From Microbulbifer pacificus (GTDB taxonomy: Bacteria > Pseudomonadota > Gammaproteobacteria > Pseudomonadales > Cellvibrionaceae): a stretch of 64,000 bases of DNA. Both the position numbers and the translations under genes were made by a program. How positions within the stretch are numbered: the first letter of the stretch is position 1; each line of letters starts with the position of its first letter. The DNA lies in contig NZ_CP137555.1 of NCBI RefSeq assembly GCF_033723955.1, positions 1,957,501-2,021,500 on the forward strand. Direction: 5' to 3'. This document shows, one piece after another, positions 58,006-64,000 of the stretch. A model generated the notes under the pieces. That model did not search any database and was not told the origin of the DNA. It worked only from the letters and a program-made list of their open reading frames with translations.

Positions 58006-58836
58006 ATGCGGCTCAAGTTCACCAAAATGCACGGCCTCGGCAACGACTTCGTGATGATCGACGGCATCACCCAACGGGTGAAGCTGACGGCAGACAAGGT
58101 ACGCCAGATCGCCGACCGCCACATCGGTATCGGCTGCGACCAATTACTGCTCGTGGAAGCGCCCCGGGACCCTGACGTGGATTTCCGCTACCGCATCTAC
58201 AACGCCGACGGCAGTGAAGTGGAAAACTGCGGCAACGGCGCGCGCTGTTTTGCGCGCTTTGTGCGCGAGCGCCGCCTTACCAGCAAGGAAAAGATCCTGG
58301 TGGAAACCGCCGCCGGCATCCTCGAGCTGAATGTGCAGGGTGCGGACCAGGTGAGTGTGGACATGGGGCCACCGATTCTGGAGCCCGCGAAGATTCCGTT
58401 CCAGGCGGATATTCAGGCGGAGAGCTACCCGCTGGACGTGGACGGCGAAACCTACACCGTCGGCGCTGTTTCCATGGGCAACCCGCACACCGTACTGCTG
58501 GTGGAAGATGTGGACACGGCGCCGGTACACAGCCTCGGCGCGGCCATCGAACGCCACCCGCGTTTTCCCGCCCGGGTAAACGTGGGCTTCCTGCAGATTC
58601 TTGACCGCAAACGTGCGCGCCTGCGGGTATTCGAGCGCGGCGTTGGCGAAACCCGCGCCTGCGGCACTGGCGCCTGTGCGGCCATGGTCGCCGCGCGCAT
58701 CCGCGGCCTGGTGGACGAAGAGGTCCAGATCACCCTCCCCGGCGGCACCCTGACAATCCACTGGCCGGGCCCCGGTGAGCCGGTTACCATGACCGGACCC
58801 GCGACCGCGGTATATCACGGACAGATAGTGGTTTAG
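58006..58836 (+). CDS. dapF: Diaminopimelate epimerase
   Basis: Converts LL- to meso-diaminopimelate, the substrate of LysA and a cell-wall precursor. 276 residues; catalytic cysteine C75 in [10 protein letters not shown] and the second in [11 protein letters not shown], plus [13 protein letters not shown]. The dapF stop is inside the first arm of a hairpin (58836-58863) that separates it from the DUF484 gene. Confidence 0.97.
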   Translation: MRLKFTKMHGLGNDFVMIDGITQRVKLTADKVRQIADRHIGIGCDQLLLVEAPRDPDVDFRYRIYNADGSEVENCGNGARCFARFVRERRLTSKEKILVETAAGILELNVQGADQVSVDMGPPILEPAKIPFQADIQAESYPLDVDGETYTVGAVSMGNPHTVLLVEDVDTAPVHSLGAAIERHPRFPARVNVGFLQILDRKRARLRVFERGVGETRACGTGACAAMVAARIRGLVDEEVQITLPGGTLTIHWPGPGEPVTMTGPATAVYHGQIVV

Positions 58837-58863
58837 GCAACGGGAGGTTTGACCTCCATTGCC
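58836..58863 (+). repeat. Hairpin between dapF and the DUF484 gene
   Basis: Stem GGCAA/TTGCC enclosing GGAGGT/ACCTCC with a 3-nt loop, starting at the last base of the dapF stop. No T-run follows. It may reduce read-through or protect the dapF mRNA end. Confidence 0.55.
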
Positions 58864-58908
58864 AGAATACAGTCCCGGAACCAGCGACCGAGCAACGACG
58901 ATACCGTA

Positions 58909-59670
58909 ATGACCGAGCACAGCGACGCCCCCCTGATCGACAGCGCCGTCGAGGCAAGCCTGGAAAAACAGCAGGCCGCCGACAGCGAAAACCAGCGCAA
59001 CAAAAAGGTGCTGGCCCGGCAGGTGGCGCGATATCTGATGCAGAATCCCACTTTCTTCGCGGAAAACCTGGATCTGCTGGAAACCATCCAGGTCCCCAGG
59101 GAATCCGGCAAAACCGTGTCGCTGATGACACACCAGACCAACCTGTTGCGCGAGCGCAATATCGAGATGCGCCAGCGTCTCGATCAGCTGCTGCAGAATG
59201 CCCGCGATAACGACCAGCTGTTTATGCACAGCCGCCGTCTGGTGCTGGCGCTGCTGGAGGCGCGCACCGTGGCCGAAGCCGGACGTGCGCTGTTGCAGAG
59301 TTTCCGCGATGACTTCAATGTCGAGGTCACCGCGCTGACCCTGTTCGGGCCGCTGCCCGGTTCCGGCAAGCAGCTGGGCGACGTGCGCAGTTATTCCCGC
59401 GCAAGTGCGGAAACCTCCATCGGCTCCATTCTGCGCAATGGCCGCACCGTGTGTGGCACCCTGCGCCCTGCGGAAACCAGCTTCCTGTTTGGCGACGATG
59501 CCGAGCGTGTCGCCTCCGCCGCCGTAGTACCGCTGGCAAACCAGCTGGGTATTCTCGCGGTGGGCTCCAGCGACCCCAATCACTACCGTTCCAGCCTCGG
59601 CACCCTTTTCCTGTCCTATATCGGCGAGATTCTTGAGCGCCTGCTGCCGGATATGCTGGCACGCAGCTGA
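58909..59670 (+). CDS. DUF484 family protein
   Basis: 253 residues from the ATG at 58909 (weak ribosome site; an in-frame TTG at 58849 is an alternative but has poor spacing to GGGAGG). DUF484 proteins have a coiled-coil (about residues 65-110, with LLRERNIEMRQRLDQLL) and a GAF-like C-terminal domain (about 115-245). Function unknown. In most relatives this gene sits between dapF and xerC; xerC is missing here. Confidence 0.9.
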   Translation: MTEHSDAPLIDSAVEASLEKQQAADSENQRNKKVLARQVARYLMQNPTFFAENLDLLETIQVPRESGKTVSLMTHQTNLLRERNIEMRQRLDQLLQNARDNDQLFMHSRRLVLALLEARTVAEAGRALLQSFRDDFNVEVTALTLFGPLPGSGKQLGDVRSYSRASAETSIGSILRNGRTVCGTLRPAETSFLFGDDAERVASAAVVPLANQLGILAVGSSDPNHYRSSLGTLFLSYIGEILERLLPDMLARS

Positions 59671-59742
59671 ATACATTCTTCCCGGCGACCACCGGGCAAA
59701 AATGAGACAAGGAAATTCTGGGAGAAGCGCGATCCATTGAAA

Positions 59743-59805
59743 ACTGGACCCCGGCCTGGGCCGGGGTGACGCGTTTGCCGTCATGCCGGCCGGGCCGGCT
59801 CCAGT
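59743..59805. repeat. Paired inverted REP-like elements (BIME-like)
   Basis: A REP-like palindrome ACTGGACCCCGG...GGGGTGAC (59743-59770), a 9-nt spacer, and an inverted relative GTCATGCCGG...GGCTCCAGT (59780-59805). Both have GC-rich central stems. The pair lies between the convergent DUF484 and sutA genes. The single copy at 44490-44519 shares the left element. Confidence 0.8.
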
Positions 59806-59826
59806 ATCACCTGTTGCGCTAAGTTT

Positions 59827-60039
59827 TCAGATGGGCCTGCTGCCGTACTTTGGCTGCGGCTTGCGTGGAGGGTCTGCGGTGATATCCGGTGCTATCTCGT
59901 TGATGGCGCCGCCGCTGGCGAGGAAGGCCTCGACTTCGGCACTCAGTTCACTGCGGGCCCGCTGGCGGGAGGTGATTGAGCGTTCTTCGCCGAAGTCATC
60001 GGAGTCCTTTACCCGAACGCTGTACTGATCGTCTTTCAT
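59827..60039 (-). CDS. sutA: SutA-like RNA polymerase-binding regulator
   Basis: 70-residue hydrophilic protein. The C-terminal half, with AEVEAFLASGGAINEI and the ending ADPPRKPQPKYGSRPI, matches my recollection of Pseudomonas SutA (...ADPPKKP...KYGSRPI), a small protein that binds RNA polymerase and promotes transcription in slow growth. It is shorter because most of the acidic N-terminal region is absent. SutA lies near ubiK-like/amtB/glnK genes in Pseudomonas too. The upstream inverted repeat CTGTAAC/GTTACAG (60051-60076) sits just before the ribosome site. Confidence 0.8.
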   Translation of the reverse strand: MKDDQYSVRVKDSDDFGEERSITSRQRARSELSAEVEAFLASGGAINEIAPDITADPPRKPQPKYGSRPI

Positions 60040-60050
60040 GTCACTTTACC

Positions 60051-60076
60051 CTGTAACTTGATACCCCTTGTTACAG
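60051..60076 (-). repeat. Inverted repeat ahead of sutA
   Basis: CTGTAAC (60051-60057) and GTTACAG (60070-60076) are perfect 7-bp arms with a 12-nt loop, ending about 12 nt before the sutA ATG and beside its AGGG ribosome site. It could form an mRNA hairpin or a protein site. Confidence 0.5.
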
Positions 60077-60142
60077 AGGGAATACCCCTGTTGCCGCAGC
60101 TTGGCGCGGAAAACTCCGCTACTGCCCCACAGCACTATCTGC

Positions 60143-60224
60143 AAAAAAATAATCACGCGGCTGCGCCGTGTGATTACTGCAAATAAAATCCGCCGGGCAG
60201 AAGAATTCCTGCGGCGAAATAGTT
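60143..60224 (-). ncRNA. Candidate small RNA between glnK and sutA
   Basis: An 11-bp stem (one mismatch) at 60151-60175, followed by T7 on the minus strand, makes a clear terminator that ends no known gene: glnK has its own terminator at 60412-60435. A TATAAC box at 60227-60222 and a sigma-54-like sequence (60250-60235, TGGCAG-N5-TTGGA, with GG in place of the -12 GC) lie about 75-100 nt upstream. The stretch between folds into a first hairpin (CGCC...GGCG) and the terminator. It may be a small RNA, an attenuated sutA leader or a second stop for glnK read-through. Confidence 0.4.
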
Positions 60225-60411
60225 ATAGGCAGTGTCCAATCAGCCTGCCAGAAATGGTTCCCGGAATTGGTAGAACATTTTGATCGTTTTTTGTGCGATT
60301 TATCGCAGTTGGTTATGCAGAGTTTGGCGCCACAAATCGGACGACATTCGCAGCGGAGACGCCGTGCTCCAGCCACGCAACGTCAGATTCTTTTTTCACT
60401 TTTATCGCGCA

Positions 60412-60435
60412 TAAAAAAGCCCCGCATTGCGGGGC
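60412..60435 (-). terminator. Rho-independent terminator of the glnK-amtB-glnK operon
   Basis: GCCCCGC/GCGGGGC stem with a 3-nt loop and a T6 run on the minus strand, about 30 bp after the glnK stop. Confidence 0.9.
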
Positions 60436-60463
60436 CCTTAAAACACTGTGTCGGATTCTTTGA

Positions 60464-60826
<363 letters not shown>

Positions 60827-60831
60827 TTACG

Positions 60832-60902
60832 GGCACCGGCCCAGAAGTGAATCGGTGCCGGAAGATTCTTGCTGCTACCGGGCCTGGCTCAGGCCCGGTA
60901 GC
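60832..60902 (-). repeat. Two hairpins between amtB and the downstream glnK
   Basis: A perfect 12-bp stem GCTACCGGGCCT (60874-60885) with its complement (60891-60902), loop 5 nt, and a second stem GGCACCG/CGGTGCC (60832-60838 and 60853-60859). No U-tract, so read-through to glnK is expected, perhaps with reduced or stabilised message. Confidence 0.65.
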
Positions 60903-60916
60903 GAGATTATGAGCGA

Positions 60917-62176
60917 TTACTTGCTCATAAATTCCGGATAAGCTTCCATTCCGCACTCGGTCAAGTCAACACCTTGCTGCTCTTCTTCCTCGGTAACACG
61001 GATACCGGTGATGAGCTTGAGGGCGAACCAGGCAGCGAAGGAGGCGGCGAATACCCAACCAAAGATGGTTGCGGCGCCGATCAGCTGACCGCTGAAAGAG
61101 GAGCCGTCATTGGTAACCGGTACCAGCAGCAGGCCCAGCAGACCGACCACGCCGTGCACGGAGATGGCGCCGACAGGATCGTCGATCTTCAGCTTGTCCA
61201 GGGTGATGATGGAGAACACTACCAGCACGCCACCGATGGCACCGAACAGGGTGGCCTGCAGCGCAGTCGGGGTGGAGGGTTCAGCCGTGATGGCTACCAG
61301 GCCAGCCAGCGCGCCGTTCAGCAGCATGGTCAGGTCGGCCTTGCCGAACAGGATGCGACCGGTGATCAGTGCGGCAACCGCACCGCCGGCAGCGGCGGTG
61401 TTGGTATTCAGGAATACCATGGCCACGGAGTGTGCGTTGGCGGCGTCGCCCAGTTTCAGTACGGAACCGCCGTTGAAGCCGAACCAGCCCATCCACAGGA
61501 TGAAGGTACCCAGGGTAGCCAGCGGCAGGTTGGCGCCGGGGATGGCGTAGACTTCGCCGTTCGGGCCGTATTTACCTTTACGTGCGCCCAGCAGCAGTAC
61601 GCCGGCCAGAGCAGCGGCAGCACCCGCCATGTGCACGATGCCGGAACCGGCAAAGTCAGAGAAGCCCAGGTCGCCCAGGTTGTACAGGCCGAAGACTTCT
61701 TTACCGCCCCAGGTCCAGGAACCTTCCAGCGGGTAGATCACACCGGTCATGACCACCGCGAACACCAGGAAGCTCCACAGCTTCATGCGCTCGGCTACCG
61801 CACCGGAGACGATGGACATGGCCGTTGCCACGAACACCACCTGGAAGAAGAAGTCGGAAGCACCGGAGTAAACGGAGTCGCCTTCGAAACCATTTTCAGC
61901 AGAACTTGCCAGAACGCCTTCCAGGTCGAAGGTTTCAATGCCGTTCAACAGCCAGCCGCCGTCGTACATGATGGCGTAGCCGCACACCAGGTACATGATG
62001 CAGGCGATGGCGAACAGCGCCACGTTTTTGGTGAGAATTTCCGTGGTGTTTTTGGAACGCACCAGGCCCGCTTCCAGCATGGCAAAGCCAGCTGCCATCC
62101 ACATGACCAGTGCACCGCACACGAGGAAATAAAATGTATCAATTGCGTACTGCAACTGAAAAATTTGATTTTCCAT
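60917..62176 (-). CDS. amtB: Ammonium transporter AmtB
   Basis: Trimeric inner-membrane ammonium channel, blocked by GlnK. 419 residues with eleven predicted helices, the twin histidines H182 (GSGIVHMAG) and H341 (AISVHGVVG) in the pore, the FVFAAMSIVSGAVAER-like helix (120-130) and a C-terminal tail (RVTEEEEQQGVDLTECGMEAYPEF, shown in family as the GlnK contact). No extra N-terminal signal is evident beyond the first helix. GGAG ribosome site. Between two glnK genes. Confidence 0.96.
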   Translation of the reverse strand: MENQIFQLQYAIDTFYFLVCGALVMWMAAGFAMLEAGLVRSKNTTEILTKNVALFAIACIMYLVCGYAIMYDGGWLLNGIETFDLEGVLASSAENGFEGDSVYSGASDFFFQVVFVATAMSIVSGAVAERMKLWSFLVFAVVMTGVIYPLEGSWTWGGKEVFGLYNLGDLGFSDFAGSGIVHMAGAAAALAGVLLLGARKGKYGPNGEVYAIPGANLPLATLGTFILWMGWFGFNGGSVLKLGDAANAHSVAMVFLNTNTAAAGGAVAALITGRILFGKADLTMLLNGALAGLVAITAEPSTPTALQATLFGAIGGVLVVFSIITLDKLKIDDPVGAISVHGVVGLLGLLLVPVTNDGSSFSGQLIGAATIFGWVFAASFAAWFALKLITGIRVTEEEEQQGVDLTECGMEAYPEFMSK

Positions 62177-62267
62177 TTTTCGCTCCGTTTAACCCAAACT
62201 TTCCCGAGTTGCCCCGGCAGTTATTTCTGTTGATCAAAGAATCGTTACTGGCAATCGTTTGTGATTG

Positions 62268-62645
<378 letters not shown>

Positions 62646-62662
62646 TTATGTCGTTATGGCTG

Positions 62663-63388
62663 TTACCAGCTGTAAGTGGCACCGGCCAGTACAGTTGCTT
62701 CACACCAGTCCAGGTTGTAACACTCCGCCTTGCTGGCATCGGTGCCAACCAGGGAAGCGCTCAGCGCCAGGCCACCAAACTCCTTGCCGATCGACACTGA
62801 GTAATCGATGTAGGAATCAGATTCACTCAGGAAGATTTCTTCATCGAACAGGTTCAGGCCGGCGCTCAGGTCCAGAGTGATATCGTTGGCCAGGCTGAAG
62901 GAGTAGCCCGCGTTCAGGTACACGAACTCGCCCGCCTGGTACCAGTAGTCGTCGGAGTAGGCAAAGCCCAGGCTCAGGTCGCCAAAACTCACGCTGCCAT
63001 ACACTTCCTGGTAGTCTTCATCCTGGCTGCTGCCGTGGTAGGCGTAATAGATGTAGCCCACGTCATAGCCCATACCACCGGCGGTTTCACCGGAGTAACC
63101 GCCGTAGAAGTCCTGTTCGAAATCGGTTTCGTCGGTACCGTAGGCGAAGTCGACCTGGGATGCCCAGGTGCCCAGATAGAAGCCATTGCCCATATCCAGG
63201 TCCACGCCGCCCTGAATGGCCGGGCCGGTGTCGGACTGGGAAACGCCACGGAATTTGTAGTCACTTACCACACCAAGGTTGGCGCTCAGGCTGGGACCGG
63301 AGTCCTGCGCAATCGCACCTGCGGAAATGGCCATTGCCAGTACGCTTCCGGAAACGATTGCTGCCATTTTATTGTTCAGCTTGCCCAC
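62663..63388 (-). CDS. TorF-family outer-membrane porin-like protein
   Basis: 241 residues from a GTG at 63388, chosen because AGGAGA lies 7 nt upstream and the signal peptide starts correctly (about residues 1-26, AIAQD). The mature part has repeated amphipathic aromatic beta-strands (LGVVSDYKFRGVSQSDTGPAIQGG, WASQVDF..., GYIYYAYHG) typical of the gcw_chp/TorF putative porins, and ends in a C-terminal aromatic residue (W). Two cysteines in ECYNLDWC may pair. First gene ahead of glnK-amtB-glnK behind a sigma-54 promoter, so transport of ammonium or another nitrogen source across the outer membrane is an inference. Confidence 0.87.
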   Translation of the reverse strand: MGKLNNKMAAIVSGSVLAMAISAGAIAQDSGPSLSANLGVVSDYKFRGVSQSDTGPAIQGGVDLDMGNGFYLGTWASQVDFAYGTDETDFEQDFYGGYSGETAGGMGYDVGYIYYAYHGSSQDEDYQEVYGSVSFGDLSLGFAYSDDYWYQAGEFVYLNAGYSFSLANDITLDLSAGLNLFDEEIFLSESDSYIDYSVSIGKEFGGLALSASLVGTDASKAECYNLDWCEATVLAGATYSW

Positions 63389-63547
63389 TTTTGGTTCTCC
63401 TTGATCTCTGTGTGAAATGCTCGTTTTGTTTTTTATCTTTGCGGTCACAACTACACCGGGGAGACGGTATGCACCACATATCGTCCGGCACTTCACTTGA
63501 AGGCCTATCCCCGCCTTCACTACCAGGACGATTTGCACAGGACTACT

Positions 63548-63563
63548 TGCAGAGTTAGTGCCA
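63548..63563 (-). promoter_or_regulatory. Sigma-54 promoter of porin-glnK-amtB-glnK
   Basis: Minus strand TGGCACTAACTCTGCA matches TGGCAC-N5-TTGCA with only one position different (C for T before the final TGCA); GG and GC have the required 10-bp spacing. Transcription would start near 63537. Confidence 0.8.
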
Positions 63564-63635
63564 ACTCTGATATTTCACAATTAAATCAATTAGTTAGGGG
63601 ATTTTTGCGGAGACTCCACGGGGCAAATGCGAGGT

Positions 63636-63652
63636 TGCGCCAGCGGCGTGCG
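63636..63652 (-). promoter_or_regulatory. NtrC-like enhancer site, proximal
   Basis: TGCGCC-AGCGG-CGTGCG matches the NtrC consensus TGCACC-N5-GGTGCA at 9 of 12 positions. About 85-105 bp upstream of the sigma-54 promoter. Confidence 0.5.
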
Positions 63653-63680
63653 CAAAAAAAGTGCGCACCAAAATTGAACC

Positions 63681-63697
63681 TGCACCGCATTTGCGCA
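63681..63697 (-). promoter_or_regulatory. NtrC-like enhancer site, distal
   Basis: TGCACC-GCATT-TGCGCA matches the consensus TGCACC-N5-GGTGCA at 10 of 12 positions. Its centre is 45 bp from that of the proximal site. Confidence 0.6.
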
Positions 63698-63752
63698 TTT
63701 GACTGGTGAATTGTGGGGCTCGCGAACCAAGAGTGAGCACTGACTCCGCCGC

Positions 63753-63781
63753 TTGGTGAGAAATAGCCGCTGCGGTACTAT
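63753..63781 (+). promoter_or_regulatory. Probable sigma-70 promoter of ubiK
   Basis: TTGGTG (63753-63758), 17-bp spacer, TACTAT (63776-63781); start near 63788, 35 nt before the GTG. Confidence 0.5.
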
Positions 63782-63822
63782 TTGCCGCTGTCGAAACCGG
63801 AGTTTGTAGTGGAGAATTGCGC

Positions 63823-64000
63823 GTGGCCGCGGAAAAATTGCAACAGTTACTAAGTGAACTGCAACAACAAGGGGCAGTTATCAGCAGCGATCTGCGCGAC
63901 GCCCTCGAAGTGGCACTGGGGAAACTGCCGCTGGTAAACCAGCGGGAATTTGACATCCAGGCCGCCAAACTGGCGCGGGCAGAGGAAAAGTTGGCCCGAC
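63823..64000 (+). CDS. ubiK: Ubiquinone biosynthesis accessory factor UbiK (5' part, cut by window end)
   Basis: The first 59 codons of a BMFP-domain protein. GTG start with GGAG 8 nt upstream; the product begins VAAEKLQQLLSELQ, then DLRDALEVALGKLPLVNQREFDIQAAKLARAEEKLAR, which follows the YqiC/UbiK pattern (LVxxEEFDxQxxxLxRxxEKL). UbiK helps aerobic ubiquinone synthesis with UbiJ. In Pseudomonas a gene of this family sits between sutA and amtB (near PA5286). Here it is divergent from the nitrogen operon. The C-terminal coiled-coil is outside the window. Confidence 0.82.
   Translation, partial: MAAEKLQQLLSELQQQGAVISSDLRDALEVALGKLPLVNQREFDIQAAKLARAEEKLAR

Larger units (their letters stand above)
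63389..63822. other. Divergent regulatory region between the porin-like gene and ubiK
   Basis: 434 bp without a gene. It contains the sigma-54 promoter and NtrC-like sites of the porin-glnK-amtB operon (minus strand) and the sigma-70 promoter of ubiK (plus strand), all listed separately. The porin leader from the sigma-54 start is about 150 nt. Confidence 0.75.

Noticed and set aside
62177..62267. Separate sigma-54 promoter for amtB
   Set aside because: The glnK-amtB gap has no TGGC/TGC pair with 10-bp spacing; only a GGAG ribosome site is seen, so amtB is most likely co-transcribed with the upstream glnK.
63664..63680. Third NtrC-like site
   Set aside because: Only the left half (CGCACC) fits; the right half matches 2 of 6 positions.

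Overview
This 64-kb window is a GC-rich stretch of chromosome from a gammaproteobacterium. Gene content and order point to the Pseudomonadales/Cellvibrionales area, and a Microbulbifer-like organism is my best guess, though no taxonomic marker is present. Nearly every gene is core. Several blocks keep the order known from Pseudomonas aeruginosa: aroK-pilQPONM divergent from the PBP1A gene; pilG-pilH-pilI-pilJ-chpA-chpC next to gshB-tonB-yqgE-yqgF; ubiD/rho/trxA; hemW-rdgB-DUF4426-metW-metX-yggT-proC-yggS divergent from pilT-pilU; algR-algZ divergent from argH; cyaY divergent from lptM-lysA-dapF-DUF484; and sutA/glnK/amtB/ubiK. I see no prophage, insertion sequence, CRISPR array, rRNA or tRNA.

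Layout. 1-8.5 kb: shikimate kinase, the type IV pilus alignment/secretin operon and the divergent bifunctional penicillin-binding protein. 8.5-19.8 kb: the pilus chemosensory (Chp) system with a 2188-residue ChpA. 20-28 kb: glutathione synthetase, a TonB-like protein, YqgE, YqgF and the haem genes hemC-D-X-Y. 28-30.1 kb: a secreted hydrolase, a cupin, two tiny membrane proteins and an AT-rich islet. 30.1-36.5 kb: ubiD, an RRM protein with a long structured leader, rho with a long leader, trxA, hemW and rdgB. 36.5-46 kb: methionine genes, a dynamin-like GTPase, yggT, proC, yggS and the pilus retraction ATPases. 46-55.8 kb: a LysE exporter, a lipoprotein amidohydrolase, the AlgR/AlgZ-type two-component pair, argH, a phosphodiesterase, an esterase and an SPFH + ribbon-helix-helix pair. 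56-60 kb: frataxin and lysine/DAP genes. 60-64 kb: a nitrogen-control locus (sutA, two glnK, amtB, a porin-like gene) ending in the start of ubiK.

How the genes fit together. About a quarter of the window serves the type IV pilus: secretin and alignment complex, retraction motors, the chemosensory pathway that controls them, a TonB3-like protein and an AlgZ/AlgR-like pair. At the right end, a good sigma-54 promoter and two NtrC-like sites precede the porin-glnK-amtB-glnK cluster, which reads as a nitrogen-starvation operon.

The most interesting non-coding signals are: the sigma-54/NtrC region (63.5-63.7 kb); an orphan terminator that may end a small RNA between glnK and sutA (60.1-60.25 kb); the roughly 158-nt leader of the RRM gene with mutually exclusive hairpins (32.1-32.27 kb); the roughly 300-nt rho leader; a palindromic operator over the SPFH/RHH promoter (55.8 kb); a 32-bp inverted-repeat element and REP-like palindromes between pilT and pilU; and a paired REP (BIME-like) element at 59.75 kb. 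No clearly new multi-gene system is visible.
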